DNA of 64,000 bases from Mycobacterium sp. (GTDB taxonomy: Bacteria > Actinomycetota > Actinomycetes > Mycobacteriales > Mycobacteriaceae), in the NCBI GenBank assembly GCA_020438845.1, contig JAGQTV010000102.1:83705-147704 (forward strand), in the 5' to 3' direction. How positions within the stretch are numbered: the stretch's first letter is position 1; each line of letters opens with the position of its first letter. Position numbers and translations under genes: made by a program. The notes beneath the pieces are model-generated. The model did not search any database. It was not told the DNA's origin and worked only from the letters and a program-made list of their open reading frames with translations. Positions 18,775 through 26,831 of the stretch are shown one piece after another.

Positions 18775-19838
18775 TTCTCTCCATCCATGATCGCGACCGC
18801 GCGCTGGAACAGCCGCACGGTCGCGGTATGCAACATCTCGCCAATTTCCTTGGGCGCCTTGCCCGCTGCTGCACGGGCGTGAGATCCCTCGAGAATGATG
18901 CCCAGTTTGAAACAGGCCATTACCGTGTACCAGTCGATCTTCGACAGGTCGCGCGTGGTGTTGTGTGAATAGCGTTCCACCAGTTCGTCCGGGGTGGCCA
19001 GGCCACCTGCGGTCATCAACTCGTTGGGTAGCACCGGTTCCTGGCCGGGTCGGTACCACGTTGCCAGCATCCAGCCCAGGTCCAAAAGGGGATCCCCGAT
19101 CGTGCACATCTCCCAGTCGACGATTGCGACCACGTCGGATCCGGTGCGCGAGAACATGACGTTGGCAGCGTGATAGTCGCCGTGCATGATGCCGGGCTGA
19201 AAATGGTCTGGCTGATTGGCGGTCAGCCACGCGGCTACGCCGTTGACGTCGCCGATCTCCGGTCCTGGATAGTTGTCGAATCTGGCGTAGGACTCCAGTT
19301 CGGAAAGCCACCGTGGCACTTGGCGTTCCAGAAATCCCTCCGGCTTACCGAAGTCGCCGAGTCCGACGGCCACGTGGTCGACGGCGCCAAGGCGGGCGGC
19401 GGCATCGGCCATCGATAGCCCCATTCCGTGGCGCACCGCGGCGTCGGCGGCGTGCAAAGCGGGCAGGCCGGCACCGGCGTTGAAGCCGTCGACGGGTTCC
19501 ATCAGGTAGAACACCGCGCCTTCCGATTGAGATGAGGCGAGTACTGAGGGGTCTTCGCAGACCGCGATGATGCCTGCGTGCGGGACACCGGTTCCGGCCA
19601 GTGCGCGGAGCACTCGGGTCTCGCGCAGGATGACGGCGTTGGACACCGGCCGCAGATGACGGGGCCCGCGTCGGAACACGTACTGGCGACCTGATCTGGT
19701 GAACCGCAGCATGATGTTCTGGGTTCCGCCGGTGATCTCGCTGACGTCGGAAATGGGGCCGTCGCCCAGGCCCTGGTCTGACATCCAGGCGGTTATCCCA
19801 CCGATGTCGTGGGCCATTTCGGGGGTGAGGTCCTCCAC
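18771..19838 (-). CDS. Phosphotransferase of the APH/ACAD10-11 type
   Basis: A 355-residue aminoglycoside-phosphotransferase-fold protein. The catalytic loop I-M-H-G-D-Y-H-A-A-N-V-M and the Mg-binding I-V-D-W-E are intact, as is the N-terminal G-G-T-Q-N nucleotide loop. Actinobacterial members of this type have been annotated FadE36-like (Rv3761c) despite being kinases. Fused or adjacent to acyl-CoA dehydrogenases they are thought to phosphorylate 4-hydroxyacyl-CoAs before elimination. It is the first gene of the three-gene operon and the probable promoter lies between 19,838 and 19,854 or further upstream. Confidence 0.85.
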   Translation of the reverse strand: MEDLTPEMAHDIGGITAWMSDQGLGDGPISDVSEITGGTQNIMLRFTRSGRQYVFRRGPRHLRPVSNAVILRETRVLRALAGTGVPHAGIIAVCEDPSVLASSQSEGAVFYLMEPVDGFNAGAGLPALHAADAAVRHGMGLSMADAAARLGAVDHVAVGLGDFGKPEGFLERQVPRWLSELESYARFDNYPGPEIGDVNGVAAWLTANQPDHFQPGIMHGDYHAANVMFSRTGSDVVAIVDWEMCTIGDPLLDLGWMLATWYRPGQEPVLPNELMTAGGLATPDELVERYSHNTTRDLSKIDWYTVMACFKLGIILEGSHARAAAGKAPKEIGEMLHTATVRLFQRAVAIMDGEK

Positions 19839-19853
19839 GCAGGCGAAGCTACC

Positions 19854-21161
19854 TCACGGTCTGATGATGCCGCCTTTCGACCACTTCAACCTGCTATCGA
19901 TGGTGTTGAAGATGCTCCAGCCCACCAGCGTGCCCAAGGCGATCGACAGGATGGCGGCTCCAGTCGCTCCGAGGCTCGTCGCGCCGGGACCGGTGTCGCC
20001 GCTGGCTGCCTGCCCCACTGCCTCGAAGCTGAGCGCCCCGGGTACCAGAGACCAGAATGCTGCCAGCATCATCACGATGGCCGGTGGCGAGGTCCTGATC
20101 CGCGCGGCCAGCATCGCGAACGGCACCGCGACGATAGCCCCGACGAATCCGGAGTGGCTCGGCGACATCACCTGCCCTGCAGCAGCCTGGGCCAACAGCA
20201 CCACCCCGATCGCCGCCATCAGCCACAAAAATGATCCTGGCGGAGCGGACAGGTAGACGTACAGGCCGGCTGACACCACGACGATCGCCACGTACAGCGA
20301 CCAGGAACCCATCAGCGGGGCCTGGCTCTCCTGGGGAACGTAGCCGGCGATATGCAGACCGATCGCGACTCCGAACACCAGCAGCGCCAATTGGGACATC
20401 CCGTAGATCAGCCGGCTGGAACCGGAGATGATCTGGGTGCTGGCCAGCTCCATCGCCCCGATCGTCAGGGACATGCCCGGCAGCGTGGCAACCAGCGCCG
20501 GACTGATCACCCGAAGCAGTCCGTCATTGGCGGTGGCGTCCACGAACCAGACGGCCAGGACGGTGACCACCATTGCGGCGATGACCGGTAACACCGGCGC
20601 CAACGACGGGAAGGGGCGGGTCAGTTGGACGATCGCCCCCACAACCAGACCGAGGAACAGGTAGGCGGGTAAGGCCGACCAGGTCGGATTGATCACCAAG
20701 CCGAAGCCGACGGTGGTGACGGCGTATCCGAAAATATTAGCGGCGGTGCCGAAGCGGGGCCGCAGACTGCGGGCTTCCTCGATGGCCTCGATGGCATCCG
20801 CCGGGCTGATGGCACCGGCTGTGGCAAGGCTGGCGATGTCGTCGATTCGGCCGGCCATGTCCAACTGGAGACTCGAGTGGGTCGATCCCTCCAGCTCATA
20901 TCCGACGTCACCGATCTGGATCAACAGCACCGTCGGCAATGCCACCACGCGAACCGGTTTGTCGGTATAACGGCGCGCGATTTCCAGTAGTCGCGCCTCC
21001 ACCAGCAACGTGGGCTGGGCTACTTCGATCAGAGCGATCCCGATGGCTCGGAGCATGGCCGCTACCTCGGCCTCGTCCACGGAGCCGGGTTGCAGCAGAG
21101 GCGCGGGTGTGGTCTTGCGAAGAGCATTGACGATCCGCTGTCGGAGCTGGTGGAGGCTCAC
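19854..21161 (-). CDS. Threonine/serine exporter family (ThrE-like) membrane protein
   Basis: A 435-residue protein from GTG 21,161, whose GTGA overlaps the stop of the DUF1622 gene by 4 bp; ATG 21,203 is an alternative that would overlap by 46 bp. The N-terminal about 150 residues are soluble and match the ThrE N-domain, followed by about ten hydrophobic helices. The family exports threonine/serine using proton motive force; Rv3737 is the M. tuberculosis relative by recall. The pairing with DUF1622 suggests a common membrane function. Confidence 0.85.
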   Translation of the reverse strand: MSLHQLRQRIVNALRKTTPAPLLQPGSVDEAEVAAMLRAIGIALIEVAQPTLLVEARLLEIARRYTDKPVRVVALPTVLLIQIGDVGYELEGSTHSSLQLDMAGRIDDIASLATAGAISPADAIEAIEEARSLRPRFGTAANIFGYAVTTVGFGLVINPTWSALPAYLFLGLVVGAIVQLTRPFPSLAPVLPVIAAMVVTVLAVWFVDATANDGLLRVISPALVATLPGMSLTIGAMELASTQIISGSSRLIYGMSQLALLVFGVAIGLHIAGYVPQESQAPLMGSWSLYVAIVVVSAGLYVYLSAPPGSFLWLMAAIGVVLLAQAAAGQVMSPSHSGFVGAIVAVPFAMLAARIRTSPPAIVMMLAAFWSLVPGALSFEAVGQAASGDTGPGATSLGATGAAILSIALGTLVGWSIFNTIDSRLKWSKGGIIRP

Positions 21162-21523
21162 TTCTGGGCCGATTCGGCCTGTTGCTTCTTGCGCGACTGC
21201 CACGGCCAGTAGCCGGTGACCTCCATTTCCAGCGAGAAGCTCAGGAAGGTTCGAATGAGCACGATCCCACCCAGCACTGCGACGCTGCGCAGGTCGGGCC
21301 GGACGGCGACGGTGCGGATGATGTCGGCGGCGACCAGCAACTCCAGGCCGAGCAGGATCGACCGGCCGAGCTGCTGGCGAAACGGGCGGTAGACCTCGGG
21401 GATTCGGCGTCGTAGCCGGGATGCCGCAATAGACGCCGAAATCAGCACGCCGAAGGCGATCACCGCGACGCCGACGGCGTCGATGGCCTTGCCGACCGTA
21501 TCTATGACCTCGAAGAAGCTCAT
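21158..21523 (-). CDS. DUF1622 family membrane protein
   Basis: A 121-residue protein with three hydrophobic segments (about 15-35, 55-75 and 80-100) and the DUF1622 pattern: an Arg-rich loop, G-R-S-I-L-L-G-L-E-L-L-V-A-A-D-I-I-R-T-V, then R-T-F-L-S-F-S-L-E-M-E. The C-terminus is basic and Gln-rich. Function unknown. It is immediately upstream of and coupled to the ThrE-like gene and diverges from the response regulator across 41 bp. Confidence 0.82.
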   Translation of the reverse strand: MSFFEVIDTVGKAIDAVGVAVIAFGVLISASIAASRLRRRIPEVYRPFRQQLGRSILLGLELLVAADIIRTVAVRPDLRSVAVLGGIVLIRTFLSFSLEMEVTGYWPWQSRKKQQAESAQK

Positions 21524-21564
21524 CGGCGAATTCTAGGTAGTAGGCGGGGGCTCATACTGGGTGC

Positions 21565-22299
21565 ATGACCTCACCGGCGGGCGAACGAGTGGTCATGCGG
21601 CGCGCGGACGGGGGCCCGATCAGGGTCCTCGTCGTCGATGACGAGGCCGTGCTGGCCGAAATGGTGTCGATGGCATTGCGTTACGAGGGGTGGACCACCG
21701 TCACCGCCGGTGACGGTGCCGAGGCCTTGGCGGCGGCGCGGGAGAACCGCCCGGATGCCGTGGTGCTCGATGTGATGCTTCCCGACATGAGCGGTTTGGA
21801 GGTGCTGCGCATGCTCCGTGAGCAGATCCCGAACCTGCCCGTGTTGTTGCTGACCGCCAAGGACGGGGTCGAGGACCGTATCGCGGGTCTGACTGCCGGC
21901 GGTGATGACTACGTGACCAAGCCCTTCTCGCTCGAGGAGGTGGTGTTGCGGCTTCGCGGTCTGCTGCGCCGCACTGGCGCAAGTATCGACGAGAACAACG
22001 CCAAGATCGTGGTCGGTGATCTCGTTCTCGACGAGGACAGCCACGAGGTGAGCAGGGCCGGCGAATCCGTTTCGTTGACGTCCACCGAGTTCGAGTTGCT
22101 GCGCTTTCTGATGCGTAATCCCAAGCGGGTGCTGTCCAAGACGCAGATCCTCGACCACGTCTGGAGTTACGACTTCGGCGGTAAATCCAACATCGTCGAG
22201 CTTTACATCTCCTACTTGCGGAAAAAGATCGACAACGGGCGTGAGCCGATGATCCACACGTTGCGCGGGGCCGGATATGTCCTCAAACCCGCGATCTAG
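21565..22299 (+). CDS. tcrX: OmpR-family response regulator (TcrX-like)
   Basis: A 244-residue regulator. The receiver domain (about 19-135) has the acidic pocket Asp25-Asp26, phosphoacceptor Asp69 in V-V-L-D-V-M-L-P-D and the conserved V-T-K-P-F lysine. The C-terminal winged helix (about 150-242) has the T-S-T-E-F-E-L-L and G-A-G-Y-V-L patterns. The kinase gene overlaps its 3' end by 23 bp. Assignment to TcrX rests on neighbourhood (Rv3765c/Rv3764c) and likeness; another OmpR paralogue is possible. Confidence 0.85.
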   Translation: MTSPAGERVVMRRADGGPIRVLVVDDEAVLAEMVSMALRYEGWTTVTAGDGAEALAAARENRPDAVVLDVMLPDMSGLEVLRMLREQIPNLPVLLLTAKDGVEDRIAGLTAGGDDYVTKPFSLEEVVLRLRGLLRRTGASIDENNAKIVVGDLVLDEDSHEVSRAGESVSLTSTEFELLRFLMRNPKRVLSKTQILDHVWSYDFGGKSNIVELYISYLRKKIDNGREPMIHTLRGAGYVLKPAI

Positions 22300-23767
22300 A
22301 GCCTGGTCACTGCGGGCACGCCTACTGGCCGGCCAGATCCTGTTGCTGGCAGCCGTGTGTATCGGTGTCGCCGGTGCCACTGAACTCGCCCTGCGGCACT
22401 ACTTGATCGGTCAGCTCGACCACCAGTTGCGCGACACCGCACACCGCTCGGCGCTGATCTATGGCCCTCCGATGCCGCCCCCTCGTCCGCTACCCATTCC
22501 CCCGTCTCGCCCTCCCCCGTCGCGGCTCGGGCCGGGACCCGGGTTTCTCGACGCTCCCGGACAGCCGGTCGGAGTGGTGGCCGGCGTGGTGCGCGACGGC
22601 GTGACGGTCAGTTCCGGTGTGCTGGCCGGCGGGGGTGTCCGGGAGCAGGTTTCACCGGTCGCGATGAGTCAGTTGGCCGAATTCGCTGGCGAGCGTAAGC
22701 CGGTTACTCGCACGTTCGATGGACTCGGTCGTTATCGCGTGGTCGGCGCCAACACCCGGCGACCGGGCGAGAAACTGGTCGTCGGACTCAGCCTGAGCCA
22801 TGTTGAACAGACACTGGTGCGGGTGGCGCTGATTTTCGCGGTGGTGACGGCAGCTGCCCTGGCGGTTGCGACAACCGCCGGTGTTCTCATCATCAGACGA
22901 GCCCTGGCCCCGTTGACCCGGGTAGCCGCAGCAGCGGGCGAGGTGGCGAATCTTCCCCTTGATCGTGGTGAGGTGGCCTTGCCGGTCCGAGTTCCCGATT
23001 CGGACGCGAACCCGCGCACCGAAGTCGGGCGCTTGGGCTTGGCGCTGAACCGGATGCTCGACCACATCGCGGCAGCGTTGTCGGCGCGGCAGGCCAGCGA
23101 GAGCCGGGTGCGTCAGTTTGTCGCCGATGCCAGCCATGAACTGCGTACGCCGCTGGCCGCCATCCGCGGCTACACCGAACTGGCGCAACGAAAGAGAGCC
23201 GAGTTGCCGGACGACGTGGCACATGCCATCGCCAGGGTGGAGTCCGAAGCCGACCGAATGACGCGGCTGGTCGAAGACCTGCTGCTGCTGGCCCGACTGG
23301 ACGCCGGGCGACCGCTGGAACGCGAATCGGTCGACCTGTCGAGGTTGTGCGCCGATGCCGTCAGCGACGCTCACGCGGCCGGCCCGGACCATCAGTGGTA
23401 CCTCGATGTTCCCGCCGACCCGCTGGATGTTCCAGGTGATGCCGCCCGGCTGCATCAGGTGGTCGCCAACCTCCTGGCCAACGCTCGGATACACACCCCG
23501 ACCGGCACAGCTGTGACGCTGTCGCTGGAGGCGCGAACCGACTGCGCCGTCCTGAAAGTTTCCGATAACGGACCCGGCATCCCGGCCGATCTTCAGGCTT
23601 TTGAGCGGTTCGCACGCGGCGATACCTCTCGTTCCCGTAAGGCTGGATCTACCGGACTGGGTTTGGCCATCGCGTCGGCGGTGGTTCGCGCGCACGGCGG
23701 CGTCATCGAAGTGCGCAGTGTGCCCGGAGAGACGGAGTTCACCGTGCGACTACCGCGCTTCTCATAG
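22277..23767 (+). CDS. tcrY: Sensor histidine kinase (TcrY-like)
   Basis: A 496-residue kinase with TM1 at about 13-35, an extracytoplasmic region 36-180 that includes a striking proline-rich run (64-86), TM2 at about 182-207, HAMP 208-270, HisKA with phospho-acceptor His287 in A-S-H-E-L-R-T-P-L, and HATPase_c (about 385-495) with N, G1 (D-N-G-P-G-I) and G2 (S-T-G-L-G-L-A) boxes. Autophosphorylation and transfer to the regulator encoded just upstream are expected. ATG 22,277 lies inside the regulator gene, giving coupled expression. The stimulus is unknown. Confidence 0.87.
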   Translation: MSSNPRSRAWSLRARLLAGQILLLAAVCIGVAGATELALRHYLIGQLDHQLRDTAHRSALIYGPPMPPPRPLPIPPSRPPPSRLGPGPGFLDAPGQPVGVVAGVVRDGVTVSSGVLAGGGVREQVSPVAMSQLAEFAGERKPVTRTFDGLGRYRVVGANTRRPGEKLVVGLSLSHVEQTLVRVALIFAVVTAAALAVATTAGVLIIRRALAPLTRVAAAAGEVANLPLDRGEVALPVRVPDSDANPRTEVGRLGLALNRMLDHIAAALSARQASESRVRQFVADASHELRTPLAAIRGYTELAQRKRAELPDDVAHAIARVESEADRMTRLVEDLLLLARLDAGRPLERESVDLSRLCADAVSDAHAAGPDHQWYLDVPADPLDVPGDAARLHQVVANLLANARIHTPTGTAVTLSLEARTDCAVLKVSDNGPGIPADLQAFERFARGDTSRSRKAGSTGLGLAIASAVVRAHGGVIEVRSVPGETEFTVRLPRFS

Positions 23768-23822
23768 CGGGGGCACAGCCAGGGCCAATTCCTTACCCAC
23801 GCTTGGTCCCGATGCTCGAAAC

Positions 23823-25007
23823 GTGACCACTGCCGAGCGTGATGTTCCGATTCTCGACGTCGTGGTGCCGGTGCACAACGAGCAGACCGTGCTGGCCCAT
23901 TCGATTCACCGGCTCCACGAGCATCTCAGCCAGACCTTCCCGCTGTCGTTCCGTATCACCATCGCCGACAACGCCAGCGTCGATGGCACCGCTGCGGTGG
24001 CAGCCGGCCTTGCTGCAGAACTGCCTGGAGTGCGCGTGGTGCGTCTTGCGGAAAAGGGTCGAGGCCGCGCCCTGCGTACAGTCTGGTCGTCGTCGGACGC
24101 CCCTGTGCTTGCATACATGGACGTCGACCTGTCCACCGACTTGGGGGCGCTGTCCACACTGGTTGCGCCGGTGGCGTCCGGGCATTCTGAACTGGCAATC
24201 GGCACCCGGCTCGGGCGGGGCTCGCGGGTGGTGCGCGGCGCCAAGCGGGAGATCATTTCGCGGTGCTACAACCTCATCCTCCGGGCGGCGTTGGCCGTCC
24301 GGTTCAGTGATGCCCAGTGCGGTTTCAAAGCTATCCGCGCTGACGTTGCGCAACGACTGCTCCCCCATGTCGAGGACACCGGCTGGTTCTTCGACACTGA
24401 ACTGCTGGTGCTCGCACAGCGAAGCGGATTGCGGATTCACGAGGTGCCGGTCGACTGGGTTGACGATGAGAACAGTCGAGTCGACCTCGTCGCCACCGCC
24501 GTCGCCGACCTGAAGGGAGTGGTGCGACTACTGAAAGGCTTTGCAACAGGCGATATTCCGATGCAGGCTATCCGCGCTCAGTTTGGAGACCGCGCTGGGG
24601 CGCCGCGCTCACTGCTTCATCAGAGTGTGCGCTTCGCCGCGGTGGGCGTCATGTCGACAGTGGCCTACCTTCTGATCTTCCTGTTACTTCGCCCCTTCGG
24701 AGCCCAGAGTGCCAATCTCGTAGCTCTCCTGTTAACGGCAATCGCCAATACCGCTGCCAACCGGTGGTTCACGTTCGGAGTGCGCGGGCGAAATGCTCTG
24801 GTGCGCCATCAATTCGAGGGATTGACCGTATTTGGGATCGGTCTGGCGCTAACCGGTGGAGCGCTGGCGCTGCTCCACTACGTCGTAGAGCCGTCAAGGG
24901 CTTTCGAACTTCTGGTGTTGATGCTGGCCAATCTGATCGCCACCGTCGTGCGGTTCGCGTTGCTGCGGGGCTGGGTATTCCACCCGCGTCGAGTAGGAGC
25001 GAATTGA
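23823..25007 (+). CDS. GT2 glycosyltransferase fused to GtrA membrane domain
   Basis: A 394-residue protein from GTG 23,823, since longer frames run back into the kinase gene. Residues about 10-240 are a polyprenyl-phosphate sugar transferase of GT2 type with V-V-P-V-H-N-E near the start, A-D-N-A-S-V-D-G-T and the Asp motif M-D-V-D-L-S-T-D. Residues about 270-390 form a four-helix GtrA domain. It should make an undecaprenyl/decaprenyl-phosphate-linked sugar and flip or present it. It is coupled by a one-base TGATG overlap to the GT39 gene, matching YkcC/YkcB pairs. The two-component system upstream may control the set. Confidence 0.87.
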   Translation: MTTAERDVPILDVVVPVHNEQTVLAHSIHRLHEHLSQTFPLSFRITIADNASVDGTAAVAAGLAAELPGVRVVRLAEKGRGRALRTVWSSSDAPVLAYMDVDLSTDLGALSTLVAPVASGHSELAIGTRLGRGSRVVRGAKREIISRCYNLILRAALAVRFSDAQCGFKAIRADVAQRLLPHVEDTGWFFDTELLVLAQRSGLRIHEVPVDWVDDENSRVDLVATAVADLKGVVRLLKGFATGDIPMQAIRAQFGDRAGAPRSLLHQSVRFAAVGVMSTVAYLLIFLLLRPFGAQSANLVALLLTAIANTAANRWFTFGVRGRNALVRHQFEGLTVFGIGLALTGGALALLHYVVEPSRAFELLVLMLANLIATVVRFALLRGWVFHPRRVGAN

Positions 25008-26812
25008 TGAACGTCAAAGCGCGCCTTTCGCTGTGGTCGCTGATCGGCCTCACCGCTCTGCTCTATCTGTGGGGGCTGGGTTCTGCGGGCTGGGCTAATG
25101 AGTACTACGCGGCAGCGGCGCAGGCCGGAACCCAGAGTTGGAAGGCGCTGCTGTTCGGTTCGCTGGACGCAGGGAATTCGATCACCGTCGACAAGCCGCC
25201 GGCGTCGCTCTGGGTGATGGGCTTGTCCGGACGTCTGTTCGGCTTCGGCCACTGGTCGATGCTTGTGCCGCAGGCGCTCATGGGAGTCGCGGCCGTAGTG
25301 CTGGTTTACGGGGCGGTGCGGCGGGTCAGCGGCCACGGTGCCGGGCTGTTGGCGGGTGCGGTGCTGGCGTTAACCCCGGTTGCGACGTTGATGTTCCGCT
25401 ACAACAACCCTGACGCACTCCTTGTCCTGTTGCTGGTGGTCGCTGCGTACTGCGTGATCCGCGCTCTGGAGAGCGCCCCGCTCCGCTGGACTGTGCTGGC
25501 AGGGGCGGCGCTCGGGTTCGCTTTCCTGAGCAAGCTCCTGCAGGCATTGCTGGTGAGCCCTGCGATCGCTGCGGTGGTTCTCGTTGCGCTGCCCGGTGGC
25601 ATGTGGGCGCGGATCCGAACTCTCTGTGCCGGCCTCGCTGCCATGGTCATCAGCGCGGGGTGGTACGTCGCATTGGTCTCGTTGTGGCCCAGCAACTTTC
25701 GGCCCCACATCGGCGGATCTACCGACAACAGCCTCATTGAGCTGACGCTGGGTTACAACGGCCTGGGTCGCGTCTTCGGCGGCAACGGCAATCCGATCGG
25801 CCTTTCACCGGGCGCGCCCGGTGATTCCACGCCGCCGATGTTCGGTGGTCAGACTGGGCTCACCCGGTTGTTCGGTTCCGAGATGGGTACGGAAATAAGC
25901 TGGTTGCTACCCGCAGCACTGATCGGTTTGGCCGCAGCGATGTGGCAGACCCGTCGGGCGCCGCGCACCGACCGCTTACGTGGCGCGCTCCTGCTGTGGG
26001 GTGGCTGGCTGCTGGTGACTGCACTGGTGTTCAGCTTCATGAAGGGGATCATGCACCCCTACTACACGGTGGCACTGGCCCCAGCAGTCGCGGCGCTGGT
26101 CGGAACCGGAGTCATCGAACTCTGGCGCCGGCGGCAATCCGCATCTGCGCGGTGGACGCTGGCCGTCATGCTGGCAGTTACCGGCGTGTGGACCTTCGTG
26201 CTGCTGTGGCGCACCCCGGACTGGTTGCCGGGATTGCGCTGGGTGCTGCTGGTAATGGCCCTTGCTCTGGCCGCAGTAGTGGGCTTGTCCGCCCAGCGAT
26301 CTGGTCGGTGGACTGCGATGCTGGCTGCGACGGGGTTGCTGGTCGGCCTCGGCGGGGCGGCCGCCTACACGGTGGACACGGTGTTCGCCGGGGGCAGTGG
26401 ACCGATCCCGGTCTCCGGCCCCCACCGCTTTCAGCCGGTTGGCCAGGGCCCGGTCGATGGGCCACGCGCCGCCGATGACACCGCTCTGATCGACCTCATT
26501 GAACGTACCGACAACCGTTGGGCCGCAGCCACCGTGGGATCTCACACCGCAGCCGGTCTGGAATTGGCTACCGGGGCGTCGGTGATGTCGATAGGTGGCT
26601 TCAACGGCGGCGACCCGTCACCGACCCTGCAACAGTTCCAGTCCTACGTCGCCCAGAGGCAGATTCGATACTTCGTCGCCAGCCCAGAGGATCACCGGGG
26701 GCCTGGCCCCGAGTCGGCCGTGGGCACCGAGATCACCCGCTGGGTCAAGCAGGTCTTCATTCCCCGGGAAGTCGGCGGCACGGAGGTCTATGACCTGACG
26801 GTCAGTTGCTGA
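25007..26812 (+). CDS. GT39-type (ArnT/YkcB-like) membrane glycosyltransferase
   Basis: A 601-residue polytopic protein with 11-13 hydrophobic segments. The V-D-K-P-P motif in the first periplasmic loop and R-Y-N-N-P-D-A-L are typical of GT-C enzymes that take sugar from a polyprenyl phosphate donor. The soluble C-terminus (about 495-601) is unusual in sequence. It should use the lipid-linked sugar made by the GT2-GtrA protein encoded directly upstream to modify an envelope acceptor, such as a protein, lipid or polymer. Acceptor not identifiable. Longer 5' extensions overlap the GT2 gene and are rejected. Confidence 0.86.
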   Translation: MNVKARLSLWSLIGLTALLYLWGLGSAGWANEYYAAAAQAGTQSWKALLFGSLDAGNSITVDKPPASLWVMGLSGRLFGFGHWSMLVPQALMGVAAVVLVYGAVRRVSGHGAGLLAGAVLALTPVATLMFRYNNPDALLVLLLVVAAYCVIRALESAPLRWTVLAGAALGFAFLSKLLQALLVSPAIAAVVLVALPGGMWARIRTLCAGLAAMVISAGWYVALVSLWPSNFRPHIGGSTDNSLIELTLGYNGLGRVFGGNGNPIGLSPGAPGDSTPPMFGGQTGLTRLFGSEMGTEISWLLPAALIGLAAAMWQTRRAPRTDRLRGALLLWGGWLLVTALVFSFMKGIMHPYYTVALAPAVAALVGTGVIELWRRRQSASARWTLAVMLAVTGVWTFVLLWRTPDWLPGLRWVLLVMALALAAVVGLSAQRSGRWTAMLAATGLLVGLGGAAAYTVDTVFAGGSGPIPVSGPHRFQPVGQGPVDGPRAADDTALIDLIERTDNRWAAATVGSHTAAGLELATGASVMSIGGFNGGDPSPTLQQFQSYVAQRQIRYFVASPEDHRGPGPESAVGTEITRWVKQVFIPREVGGTEVYDLTVSC

Positions 26813-26831
26813 ATGCGGAAGAATCGGCGTC

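Noticed and set aside
17584-19311. Long 575-codon version of the acyl-CoA dehydrogenase
   Set aside because: The extra N-terminus is antisense-like Arg-rich sequence overlapping the phosphotransferase gene; ATG 18,774 has a ribosome-binding site and 4-bp coupling.
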